Source: Parasulfuritortus sp037446165 | GTDB lineage: Bacteria; Pseudomonadota; Gammaproteobacteria; Burkholderiales; Thiobacillaceae | DNA: 64,000 nucleotides | Assembly: GCA_037446165.1 (NCBI GenBank) | Contig: JBBIJC010000001.1 | Location: 26,335 to 90,334, forward strand | Direction: 5' to 3' | Part shown: piece after piece, positions 33,916 to 41,922 of the stretch | Layout of the letters: every line of letters starts with the position of its first letter | Position numbering within the stretch: position 1 is the first letter of the stretch | Program-made: the position numbers and the translations under genes | The notes under the pieces: generated by a model | What the model was told of the DNA's origin: nothing | The model's database searches: none | The model's input: only the letters and a program-made list of their open reading frames with translations

Positions 33916-34473
33916 TTGAAGCTCTGCATCGTTTCCGATTCCCACGACAATCGCCGCCTGCTTGAGCACGCGGTGGAAGACGCCCATCGCCGTGGCGTCG
34001 AAGCGGTGCTGCATTGCGGCGACATCGTGGCGCCGACCACGCTCAGGGTGCTGAAACGGTTTGGATTGCCGGTTCATGCCATTCACGGCAACAACATGGG
34101 CGACATGCACGCCATGCATCTCCTTGCTCACGAGCCGGACAGTCCGGTGCGCTATCACGGCCAGGATGCCGTGGTGCACCTCGGCGGGCGCAGTATCTTC
34201 ATGGTTCATTACCCGCACTATGCCGAGGGTATGGCGTTGACCGGCGACTACGACATCGTCTGTTGCGGTCACGATCACCGGGTCAGCGTCACCCCGGTGC
34301 AGAACGTCAAGGGCGGGATGACCCATCTGGTCAATCCGGGCACGGTCGGCGGGGTCGGCAAGGGACCGACCTACATCCTGGCTGACCTGGAAACGCTGAC
34401 CTTTGATATCTATGACGTGCCGACCGAGCCGGGCGAGGCCTGCAACGTGCGTCCGGCCAGCGTGCACGTCTAA
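33916..34473 (+). CDS. YfcE/MJ0936-type metallophosphoesterase
   Basis: A 185-aa calcineurin-like phosphodiesterase. The metal-binding motifs are in order: IVSDSHDN, HCGDIV, HGNNMGD, MVHYPHY and CCGHDHRV. The substrate is unknown. No ATG is available near the family N terminus, so the TTG at 33916 (MKLCIVSDSHDN) six bases after the ppa stop is the likely start. The two genes are probably co-transcribed. Confidence 0.85.
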   Translation: MKLCIVSDSHDNRRLLEHAVEDAHRRGVEAVLHCGDIVAPTTLRVLKRFGLPVHAIHGNNMGDMHAMHLLAHEPDSPVRYHGQDAVVHLGGRSIFMVHYPHYAEGMALTGDYDIVCCGHDHRVSVTPVQNVKGGMTHLVNPGTVGGVGKGPTYILADLETLTFDIYDVPTEPGEACNVRPASVHV

Positions 34474-34579
34474 TCCCCGCGGTTGCCTCAGATTTAGCCA
34501 ATCTATTCCTTCATAAGAACTTTCGATTGTTTGGGTGTCCCGTCGGGCAGTCTTTGCGGGTAACATTCACCCCCTCTCC

Positions 34580-34606
34580 CCGGACCACGTCCGGAGCCAA
34601 ATTTTT
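34580..34606 (+). terminator. Hairpin with T run before qmoA (terminator or attenuator)
   Basis: CCGGAC (34580-34585) and GTCCGG (34589-34594) form a tight stem with a CAC loop. Five T residues follow at 34602-34606 after a seven-base gap. It may end the ppa unit or attenuate qmoA. The 34474-34579 stretch before it shows no clear promoter. Confidence 0.4.
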
Positions 34607-34629
34607 AATGTCTTCCTCGGAGGCGACAC

Positions 34630-35913
34630 ATGACGTCTGTTGTGGCGACCAACCAGACCATTCTGGTCGTGGGCGGCGGCATCGCCGGTATGACCGCAGC
34701 GCTTGAAGCGGCGGAAACCGGCAAGCAGGTTGTGCTGGTGGAAAAGAACCCCTACCTCGGGGGTCGTACCGTGCAGCTGTACCGCTATTTTCCCAAGATG
34801 TGCCATCCCACCTGCGGCCTGGAAATCAACCTGCGCCGGCTCAAGGCCAATCCGAATGTCCAGGTGCTGACCATGGCCGAAGTGACCGGTATCTCTGGTG
34901 GCAAGGGCAACTACAGCGTCAACGTCAAGCTGGCTCCGCGCTTCGTCAACGAAAATTGCACTGCCTGCGGCGAGTGCAACAAGGTGGCGACGACCGAGAT
35001 TCCAGACGCGTTCAACTACAACCTGGGCAAGGTCAAGTCGGCGTATCTGCCGTCCAGCATGGCCTATCCGCAGCGATATGTGATCGACCCGTCGGTGATC
35101 GGCACGGCCGAGGCAAGCGCCATCAAGGCGGCTTGCAAGTACGGTGCCGTCGATCTCGACATGAAGGAAGAGACGGTCACCCTGAACGCCGGCGCCATCG
35201 TCTGGGCTACCGGCTGGCAGCCGTATGACGCGAAGAACATCCAGCCGTACCGTTACGGCGAATTTCCCAACGTCATCACCAATGTCGAATTCGAGCGCCT
35301 GGCTGATCCGCACGGCCCGACCGGCGGCAAGATCCTGCGTCCGTCCGACGGCAAGGAAGCCAAGAACGTGGCCTTCATCCAGTGCGCCGGCTCGCGTGAC
35401 GAGAACCACCTGCGTCACTGCTCGCGCTTCTGCTGCATGGCCTCGCTGAAGCAGACTCGTTACGTCGACGAGGCCTTCGGCGACGCCGGCAAGTCGACCA
35501 TCTATTACATCGACATCCGTGCCATCGACCGGTTCGAAGATTTCTACCAGCAGGTCAAGGCCAACCCGAACGTCAAGTTCGTCAAGTCCAAGGTGGCCCG
35601 CATCTCCGAGGACAAGAACGGCGACCCGCGTCTGTGGGGCGTCAATACCGAAGGCTACGTTCGCTACGCCGAGCCGCATGACCTGGTCGTATTGGCCGTG
35701 GGCATGGAGCCCTCGGTCAAGGGCGTAAACATCCCCGCCGAGGTGATGAGCGATTCTTCGGGTTTTCTGATGGCCGATCCGGTCAACGCCGGCATCTTCG
35801 GCGCCGGCTGTGCCACCAACGCCCTGGACGTCAACCGCGCGGTGCAAAGCGCGACGGCCGCCGCCCTGCGCGCTGTCCAGGTGGTCAACAAAGTCGCCCG
35901 TGCGGAGGCATAA
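34630..35913 (+). CDS. qmoA: Quinone-interacting oxidoreductase subunit QmoA (HdrA-like flavoprotein)
   Basis: QmoA is a cytoplasmic FAD protein related to heterodisulfide reductase HdrA. The Qmo complex moves electrons between APS reductase (AprBA) and the quinone pool. The 427-aa protein has the FAD loop VVGGGIAGMTAALEAAE at residues 13-29, GGRTVQLYRYFPKMCHPTCG, a Cys group ENCTACGEC, and the HdrA-type segment FIQCAGSRDENHLRHCSRFC. GGAGG sits eight bases before the ATG. It heads a tight four-gene cluster. aprBA is not in the window. Confidence 0.9.
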   Translation: MTSVVATNQTILVVGGGIAGMTAALEAAETGKQVVLVEKNPYLGGRTVQLYRYFPKMCHPTCGLEINLRRLKANPNVQVLTMAEVTGISGGKGNYSVNVKLAPRFVNENCTACGECNKVATTEIPDAFNYNLGKVKSAYLPSSMAYPQRYVIDPSVIGTAEASAIKAACKYGAVDLDMKEETVTLNAGAIVWATGWQPYDAKNIQPYRYGEFPNVITNVEFERLADPHGPTGGKILRPSDGKEAKNVAFIQCAGSRDENHLRHCSRFCCMASLKQTRYVDEAFGDAGKSTIYYIDIRAIDRFEDFYQQVKANPNVKFVKSKVARISEDKNGDPRLWGVNTEGYVRYAEPHDLVVLAVGMEPSVKGVNIPAEVMSDSSGFLMADPVNAGIFGAGCATNALDVNRAVQSATAAALRAVQVVNKVARAEA

Positions 35914-35916
35914 GAA

Positions 35917-38160
35917 ATGGCTGAAATGAAAACCGCTGCTTACATCTGCAAGGGCTGCGAACTGGGCGCCCGACTGGATACCGCAACCCTGGTCAAGACC
36001 GCCACCAAGGACGGCAAGATGAATCTCGTGCGCGAGCACGACTTCCTCTGTTCCGCCGACGGTGTGGCGATGATCCGGAACGACATCGACAACGAAGCCG
36101 TCACCCACATCGCGATCTGCGCCTGCTCGCGTCGCGCCAAGACCGAGGCCTTCAACTTCACCACAGTGGCCATGAGCCGCGGCAACCTGCGCGAAGGTGT
36201 GATCTGGATCCGTCCCGACACCGACGAGGCCCGCGAGACTACCCAGGAAATGGCCGAGGACTATGTCCGCATGGCCTGCGCCGAAGTGAAGGCGATGAAG
36301 GTGCCCGAGGGCAACCAGAACACCGGCACCAGCAAGACCCTGCTGGTGGTCGGTGGCGGCATGTCCGGCATGACCGCTGCGCTGGAAGCCTCCAAGACCG
36401 GCTACAAGGTGGTGCTGATCGAAAAGACCGGCAGCCTGGGCGGCATGGCCGGCAAGCTGTGGAAGCGCATTCCCAATCGCGAGCCGTTCAAGGCCCCGAT
36501 GGACAGCGGCGTGGCTGACCTGGTCGCCCAGATCGATGCCGATGCCAATATCAAGGTCTACCTGAACGCGGTGATCGCCAAGACCGCCGGCTCGCCGGGC
36601 CGGTTCAAGGTCGATATCGCGGTCGAATCCGGCCCAACCGTGACCGAGGATATCGGCGCCATCATCCAGGCCTCCGGCTTCACTCCGTACGACATGAACA
36701 AGCTGCCCCATCTGGGCGGCGGTCAGGCCAACGTGGTCGACCAACTCGGTCTGGAAGCCATGGCCAAGGCGGCCAACGGCGGCCCGATCAAGCGTGCCGA
36801 CGGCAAGGAGGTCAAATCCGTGGTGTTCGTCCAGTGCGCCGGCCAGCGCGATGCGACCAAGGAACACCTGGAGTACTGCTCCGGCCACTGCTGCGCCACC
36901 AGTGTCAAGCAGGCCATGTACTTCAAGGATGCCAACCCCGATGTCGACACGGTCGTGCTCTACACCGACCTGCGCATGCCCGGCAACAACGAGGACTTCT
37001 ATCGCGCCGCCCAGAACAAGGGCGTGATCTTCTCCAAGGGTGTGGTGTCCAACGTTGCCGCCAGCGGCGCCGGCTGCACGGTCAAGTTCAAGGATCTGAT
37101 CCTGAACGAAGAGACTTCAGCTGATGCCGATCTGGTCGTCCTGGCTACCGGCATGGTGCCGACCACCGGTCCCGATCTGGATCAGCTCAGCGAAGCCAAC
37201 CGCGCAGCGGAAGGCGGCGACCAGGGCGCCAAGGAGCAGGTCATCCAGATGATGTCCAAGTCGGTCCTGAACCTGGACTATCGCCAGGGTCCGGACGTAC
37301 CGCAGTTCAAGCACGGCTTCAACGACAGCCACTTCATCTGCTTCCCGTACGAGACCCGCCGCACGGCCATTTACGCCGCCGGCCCGGTGCGCCGTCCGAT
37401 GGATATCGCCCAGGCCACGGAAGACGCCACCGGCGCGGCCATGAAGGCCATCCAGGCGATGGAAAATGCCGGCCTGGGCAAGGCCGCGCATCCCCGCTCA
37501 GGCGACCTGTCGTTCCCGACCGCCCGCCTGGAAGGCTGCACCCAGTGCAAGCGTTGCACGGTGGAGTGCCCGTTCGGCGCCATCGACGAAGACGAGAGGC
37601 GCTTCCCGCTGTTCAACGAATCGCGTTGCCGCCGTTGCGGTACCTGCATGGGCGCCTGCCCGGTGCGGGTGATCTCGTTCGAGAACTATTCGGTCAATAC
37701 CGTTGGCGCGCAGATCAAGGCGGTCGACATCCCCGACGAGTTCTCCGAGAAGCCGCGCGTGCTGATCCTGGCTTGCGAGAACGATGCCTACCCGGCGCTC
37801 GACATGGCCGGCATGAACCACAACGAGTACGACCCGTTCGTGCGCGTGATCCCGGTCCGTTGCCTGGGTTCGGTGAACACCATCTGGATCACCGATGCGC
37901 TGAACTCCGGTTACGACGGCGTGATGCTGATGGGCTGCAAGCATGGCGAGCAGTACCAGTGCCACTTCGTCAAGGGTTCGGAACTGGGCCGCTACCGCAT
38001 GTCCAAGATTTACGACACCCTGAAGGGCATGAACCTGGAAGAGGAACGGCTGATGGACCTGGAAGTCGCCATTACCGATATCGACACCCTGCCGAAGAAG
38101 ATCAACGACTACGCGGCCAGGATTGTCGAAATGGGCATGTCGCCGTTCAAGGGCCTGTGA
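35917..38160 (+). CDS. qmoB: Quinone-interacting oxidoreductase subunit QmoB (HdrA/MvhD-like)
   Basis: The larger flavin/iron-sulfur subunit, 747 aa. It begins with a Cys-containing region (ICKGCELG, FLCSADGV, ICACSRRA). The FAD domain starts near residue 143 with VVGGGMSGMTAALEASK. Two ferredoxin-type [4Fe-4S] sites follow (Cys541, 544, 547, 551 and Cys571, 574, 577, 581). From about 610 to the end is an MvhD/FrhD-like domain with ILACEND and GCKHGEQYQCHF. The layout matches QmoB of sulfate reducers and sulfur oxidisers. It starts three bases after qmoA. Confidence 0.9.
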   Translation: MAEMKTAAYICKGCELGARLDTATLVKTATKDGKMNLVREHDFLCSADGVAMIRNDIDNEAVTHIAICACSRRAKTEAFNFTTVAMSRGNLREGVIWIRPDTDEARETTQEMAEDYVRMACAEVKAMKVPEGNQNTGTSKTLLVVGGGMSGMTAALEASKTGYKVVLIEKTGSLGGMAGKLWKRIPNREPFKAPMDSGVADLVAQIDADANIKVYLNAVIAKTAGSPGRFKVDIAVESGPTVTEDIGAIIQASGFTPYDMNKLPHLGGGQANVVDQLGLEAMAKAANGGPIKRADGKEVKSVVFVQCAGQRDATKEHLEYCSGHCCATSVKQAMYFKDANPDVDTVVLYTDLRMPGNNEDFYRAAQNKGVIFSKGVVSNVAASGAGCTVKFKDLILNEETSADADLVVLATGMVPTTGPDLDQLSEANRAAEGGDQGAKEQVIQMMSKSVLNLDYRQGPDVPQFKHGFNDSHFICFPYETRRTAIYAAGPVRRPMDIAQATEDATGAAMKAIQAMENAGLGKAAHPRSGDLSFPTARLEGCTQCKRCTVECPFGAIDEDERRFPLFNESRCRRCGTCMGACPVRVISFENYSVNTVGAQIKAVDIPDEFSEKPRVLILACENDAYPALDMAGMNHNEYDPFVRVIPVRCLGSVNTIWITDALNSGYDGVMLMGCKHGEQYQCHFVKGSELGRYRMSKIYDTLKGMNLEEERLMDLEVAITDIDTLPKKINDYAARIVEMGMSPFKGL

Positions 38161-38170
38161 GGAGATCGAG

Positions 38171-38803
38171 ATGAGCGATATGAATCAGCAAATGACGGCC
38201 AAGTACAAGAACAACTTCCTCAAGGAGATCGAGGAACAGGCCGAGATGGGCGAATGGGTCAAGATGTGCATGCAATGCGGCGTCTGCTCAGGTTCCTGTC
38301 CGACCAACTTCCACTCGGCCTGGGACCATCCGCCCCAGGAACTGTTCATGCTGATCCGGGCCGGCAAGCGCGATGAAGTGCTGAACTCCAACTCCATGTG
38401 GAACTGTACTTCCTGTTACAACTGCTACGTCCGTTGTCCACGCAAGATCCCGATCACCCATATCATGCATGGCATCGCAGAGTATGCGTATCGGATCGGT
38501 CGCGCGCCCAAGAATCAGCCCAGCCTGCACTTGTCGCAGACCTTCTGGAACAACTGCACCAAGACCGGCCGGGTGAACGAAGTCAAATTGACCCAGACCC
38601 TGTACTTCAAGGATGGCATCGGTTCCGGCATCAAGAAGGCCATGGCCATGCAGGACGTGGCGCTGGGCCTGGTCAAGGCCAAGCGGCTCAATCCGCTGGA
38701 GGCGGTCGGCATCAGCCACAAGTGCAAGGACATCAAGGGTATCCACGCCATGCTCGACAAGGCTCGTGAGCTGGAAGCCAAGCGCAAGGGCCGTTCGGCC
38801 TAA
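38171..38803 (+). CDS. hdrC: HdrC-like iron-sulfur protein of the Qmo cluster
   Basis: A 210-aa soluble protein with two canonical [4Fe-4S] sites, Cys33-36-39-43 (CMQCGVCSGSCP) and Cys79-82-85-89 (CTSCYNCYVRCP). This is the HdrC layout, and it also equals the N-terminal part of QmoC. No membrane helix is present, whereas QmoC carries a fused heme-b membrane domain. GGAGATCGAG precedes the ATG; an open frame from 38123 lies within qmoB. It should connect QmoAB to HdrB. Confidence 0.87.
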   Translation: MSDMNQQMTAKYKNNFLKEIEEQAEMGEWVKMCMQCGVCSGSCPTNFHSAWDHPPQELFMLIRAGKRDEVLNSNSMWNCTSCYNCYVRCPRKIPITHIMHGIAEYAYRIGRAPKNQPSLHLSQTFWNNCTKTGRVNEVKLTQTLYFKDGIGSGIKKAMAMQDVALGLVKAKRLNPLEAVGISHKCKDIKGIHAMLDKARELEAKRKGRSA

Positions 38804-38810
38804 GGAGTGA

Positions 38811-39713
38811 ATGAAGATGGCTAAGAAAGAATACGCGTTCTACCCCGGCTGCTCGTCGCAGAAGGGCGCTTCGGCATCCAACTATCTGGTTTCGGTCAAT
38901 TCCATGAACAAGATCCTGGATGTAAAGATGACCGAGATCCCGGACTGGAACTGCTGTGGCGCGTCCATCAGCTACGCCGAATCGGGTGAACTGCCCCGTC
39001 TGGCGATGAATGCCCGCAACTTTGCCCTGTCCGAGCAGCATCTGCCTGGCCAGGACATCGTCGCCACCTGTGCCGCCTGCTGGCTGGGTTCGCGCGAATC
39101 AAAAGAACGCCTGGAGCACAACAACGTGCTGCTGGCCGACACCAATACCGCACTGAAAGAGGCCGGCCTGAATCTGAAGGTCATCCCGGAAGTCCGCCAC
39201 ATGGTCGAAGTCCTGATCGAGGACCTGGGCTATGCCGAGCTGGCCAGCCACGTCAAGAAGCCCCTGGATGGCATGAAGATCGCGGGCTATGTCGGCTGCC
39301 AGACCAACCGGCCGTTCGGTATTTCCGGTGAGTCCTACGAAAACCCGATGTACCTGGACAAGCTGATCGAGACCGTGGGCGCCGAGGCGACCAAGTATGA
39401 CCAGAAAGTGACCTGCTGCGGCGGCGCCCTGGCCTTCTCCGAGCCGGACATGGCCCAGGCCCAGATCAAGGACATCATCGAGGCCGCCTACGACTCCGGC
39501 GCCGAGATGCTGGTGACTCCGTGCCCGCTGTGCCAGGCCAATACCGAGGTCTACCAGGGCCAGATCAACAAGAAGTACGGCACCAAGTTCCAGATGCCGG
39601 TGCTCTACTACTCGCAGCTGATGACCCTGGCCTATGGCGGTTCCGCCAAGGATGCCGGCCTCGACGGCCAGGTGATCCGGGCGCGCAAGATGGAAGAGTT
39701 TGCTGCCAAATAG
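38811..39713 (+). CDS. hdrB: HdrB-like protein with two CCG domains
   Basis: A 300-aa protein of the heterodisulfide reductase B family. Both CCG motifs are complete: Cys14, Cys48-49, Cys87 and Cys90, then Cys163, Cys202-203, Cys238 and Cys241. In HdrB these bind non-cubane [4Fe-4S] clusters that act on disulfides. Both sites being intact suggests a catalytic role rather than mere structure. AAGGAG lies three bases before ATG 38811 and nine before ATG 38817, so the second could be the real start. A terminator follows, closing qmoA-qmoB-hdrC-hdrB. Confidence 0.88.
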   Translation: MKMAKKEYAFYPGCSSQKGASASNYLVSVNSMNKILDVKMTEIPDWNCCGASISYAESGELPRLAMNARNFALSEQHLPGQDIVATCAACWLGSRESKERLEHNNVLLADTNTALKEAGLNLKVIPEVRHMVEVLIEDLGYAELASHVKKPLDGMKIAGYVGCQTNRPFGISGESYENPMYLDKLIETVGAEATKYDQKVTCCGGALAFSEPDMAQAQIKDIIEAAYDSGAEMLVTPCPLCQANTEVYQGQINKKYGTKFQMPVLYYSQLMTLAYGGSAKDAGLDGQVIRARKMEEFAAK

Positions 39714-39740
39714 TCGAAAGACGGTTATCGATAGCGGTGC

Positions 39741-39769
39741 AGCGCGGCCTATGGCCGCGTTGTGCTTTT
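39741..39769 (+). terminator. Intrinsic terminator after hdrB
   Basis: GCGCGGCC and GGCCGCGT flank a TAT loop (39742-39760), followed by TGTGCTTTTC. The stem is strong; the T run is short. Confidence 0.65.
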
Positions 39770-39811
39770 CTGGCCTTATACTGCCAGTTCACTTTTATTC
39801 TGCAAGAGATC

Positions 39812-40120
39812 ATGAAACGCCCTAAGACAGTAGACGAATATGTGGACCTGGTGCACCAGGCGGTCTACGAGATCGACGAATTCCGAACCTGCATGGACTA
39901 TGAGCCGGAGAATGCCGAGATGTTCGGGCCCTTCATCGAGCAATTGGATGCCATGGTGCGCAAGGTCTATGACGACATGGTGGGCGGTAAATACGAATGG
40001 GGTTTTGGCGAGGACCTGCCGTACATGCCGCTGGTGGTGAAATACGGCCGCTTCATTCCGTTCCAGCGCCTGCTGATGGAGGTCAACGAGACCCACAAGA
40101 ACGGGTTGGACGTTGACTAA
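39812..40120 (+). CDS. Uncharacterised acidic 102-aa protein
   Basis: I do not recognise a named family. The 102-aa product begins MKRPKTVDEYVDLVHQAVYE, is rich in Asp and Glu and looks mostly helical, with a tyrosine/tryptophan-rich centre (GGKYEWGFGEDLPYMPLVVK). No signal, membrane segment or metal motif is seen. The ATG at 39812 is preceded by AAGAGA; the longer frame runs back through the terminator into hdrB and is rejected. It overlaps the PP0621 gene by eight bases and so belongs with the pilSR side rather than with the qmo cluster, although it is the first gene after that cluster. Confidence 0.7.
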   Translation: MKRPKTVDEYVDLVHQAVYEIDEFRTCMDYEPENAEMFGPFIEQLDAMVRKVYDDMVGGKYEWGFGEDLPYMPLVVKYGRFIPFQRLLMEVNETHKNGLDVD

Positions 40121-40334
40121 GCTGCTGTTCTTCATCCTGCTTGGCGTGGTCGCCGTGGCCTGGTTCAAAAACCAGGGGCGTTCGCGCCAGAGCCTGGACA
40201 GGCAGAACAAGCAGGAGGTCGAGGACATGGTGCGCTGTCAGGTCTGCGGCATCAATCTGCCTCGTTCCGAAGCGATACTAAGCCGTGGCCGAATATACTG
40301 TTGCGATGACCACCGCCGCCAGGACCAGGGCTGA
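40113..40334 (+). CDS. PP0621 family zinc-ribbon membrane protein
   Basis: A 73-aa protein with an N-terminal membrane helix (LLFFILLGVVAVAWF) and a zinc-ribbon-like site: CQVCGINLPRSEA, then YCCDDH. This is the PP0621 family, commonly found directly before pilS in betaproteobacteria. It begins with TTG overlapping the upstream gene, and its end overlaps the pilS start. Function is unknown. Confidence 0.82.
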   Translation: MTKLLFFILLGVVAVAWFKNQGRSRQSLDRQNKQEVEDMVRCQVCGINLPRSEAILSRGRIYCCDDHRRQDQG

Positions 40335-41922
40335 CGCCACCGTTCTGCCCGACGCTCCGATTTTTCCGGACAGCTTCTGGCGTTCGCTCAAGCAGCTCAA
40401 CTCGTTTCGCTTCTTTCTTGCGATCTTCTTTGGCGCGTCGATTTACTTTACTGATTCGCTCCATGTACTGAGCCTGGCCAATCGAGGGGGGCTCTGGCTG
40501 GTGGCGGGGATTTATCTGGCATCGGCGATCAGCTTTCGCTACTTTCTGAGCAGCCAGCAATTAGGCTTCAATTATCAGCTGGTCATGCAGTTGATCACGG
40601 ATATCGTGATCATCACGCTGTTCATCCATTTCAGCGGCGGCAACAATTCAGGTCTGGGACTGGTCTTGACCGTACCGATGGCCGCTGCCGGCCTGCATCC
40701 CAAAACCCGGATCATGCTCTTCCTGGCGGCGCTGGCCAGCCTGGCCATGCTGCTGGAACAGGCCCTGTATGCATTGGGACAGGGCGACCTCGCGGGTGGT
40801 GACATGGCTGGCTATCTGCGTGCCGCCATGCTGTCGGTCGGCTTCTTTACCGTCGCAGGGATCTCGCATCTGCTTGCCAAAGGGATGCTGGCGTCGGCCA
40901 TGATGGCCGACGAAAAGGGGCGCACGGCGAATGAGCTGGAGCGGATCAACGCCAAGGTGATTCAGGATCTGCCCTATGGTGTCCTGGTGTTGGGGCCGGA
41001 GGGGCAGGTGGTGCTGCATAACCAGCAGGCCGAGTCCCTGCTCGGCTGCCCGGTGCCAAACCAATCGAACTTGATGCATTGCAATCCGGGACTGGCTTCA
41101 CTCTGGCAGGACTGGCTGAGCGCAGGCAACCCGAGCGCCATTTTGGCTGACCAGTCTGGCGCGCGCCGTTTGCGCATACGCTTGAGGGAACTCGGCCCCG
41201 ATCGTGCCGAGGGGGCCGTGGTGATCGTCGAAGACATGAGCGAGCTGGAACAGGAGGCCACGCACATGAAACTGGCCGCCCTGGGGCGCTTGACTGCCAA
41301 CCTGGCGCACGAAATCCGCAATCCGCTTTCGGCCATCAACCATGCATCGCAGCTGCTGAGTGAAGATGTGGGCCCGGATGCCGCTGAGCTGCGGCTCACC
41401 CGCATCATCGAAGACAATGTGGTTCGGCTGAATTACCTGGTCGAGGATGTACTCTCGCTCAGTCGGCGTGATCGCCGGAACCAGGAAGTCATCGCCATTG
41501 ACGAATTTCTGCCGGATTTCGTCGCTCAGTTCCAGCAGACCGAATCGGTAGCGCAGGGCGTGATCGAACTTGAGCTCGAGCCGGGTCTGAAACTCGAATT
41601 CGATCGCATGCACCTGCACCAGATACTCTGGAATCTGCTCCGCAATGCCTATCGCCACTGTACCCGTTCCCAACGCGCCATCGAGTTGAGTGCGGTAGCG
41701 GCGGGGGACATGCTCCAGATCGAGATATACAATGATGGTCCAAGTATCCCTGCCGACATGCGGCTGAGGCTGTTCGAGCCGTTTTATTCGACCGACCGCA
41801 GTGGAACCGGTCTGGGCTTGTACATCGCACAGGAACTGGTCGAAGCCAACGAAGGGCAACTTCGCTGCATCGAACAGGCGCAGGGTGCGCGTTTCCGGCT
41901 GAGCGCTAGATTGCACAGATAA
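40306..41922 (+). CDS. pilS: Sensor histidine kinase PilS
   Basis: PilS controls PilR and so type IV pilin transcription. The 538-aa protein has six N-terminal membrane helices (about 35-200), a PAS-like domain (about 215-310), the phosphorylated His in TANLAHEIRNPLSAINH, and an ATPase domain with NLLRNAYRHC (N box), YNDGPSIPADM and GTGLGLYIAQELV. I use ATG 40306; GTG 40285 would overlap the previous gene by 50 bases. Translation continues into pilR with a one-base overlap (TAATG). No pilA is in the window. Confidence 0.88.
   Translation: MTTAARTRADATVLPDAPIFPDSFWRSLKQLNSFRFFLAIFFGASIYFTDSLHVLSLANRGGLWLVAGIYLASAISFRYFLSSQQLGFNYQLVMQLITDIVIITLFIHFSGGNNSGLGLVLTVPMAAAGLHPKTRIMLFLAALASLAMLLEQALYALGQGDLAGGDMAGYLRAAMLSVGFFTVAGISHLLAKGMLASAMMADEKGRTANELERINAKVIQDLPYGVLVLGPEGQVVLHNQQAESLLGCPVPNQSNLMHCNPGLASLWQDWLSAGNPSAILADQSGARRLRIRLRELGPDRAEGAVVIVEDMSELEQEATHMKLAALGRLTANLAHEIRNPLSAINHASQLLSEDVGPDAAELRLTRIIEDNVVRLNYLVEDVLSLSRRDRRNQEVIAIDEFLPDFVAQFQQTESVAQGVIELELEPGLKLEFDRMHLHQILWNLLRNAYRHCTRSQRAIELSAVAAGDMLQIEIYNDGPSIPADMRLRLFEPFYSTDRSGTGLGLYIAQELVEANEGQLRCIEQAQGARFRLSARLHR

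Noticed and set aside
34474..34579. Promoter for qmoA
   Set aside because: TTGCCT and TTGTTT candidates have no acceptable -10 box at 16-18 bases.
34567..36888. Minus-strand frame of 773 codons
   Set aside because: It is antisense to qmoA and qmoB, both with Fe-S and FAD motifs.
34630..39713. Sulfur-oxidising sHdr system (hdrC1B1A-hypC2B2 with LbpA)
   Set aside because: Gene content is QmoA, QmoB, HdrC, HdrB with no second hdrBC pair and no adjacent lipoate-binding protein; GcvH at 52557 looks like a normal H protein.
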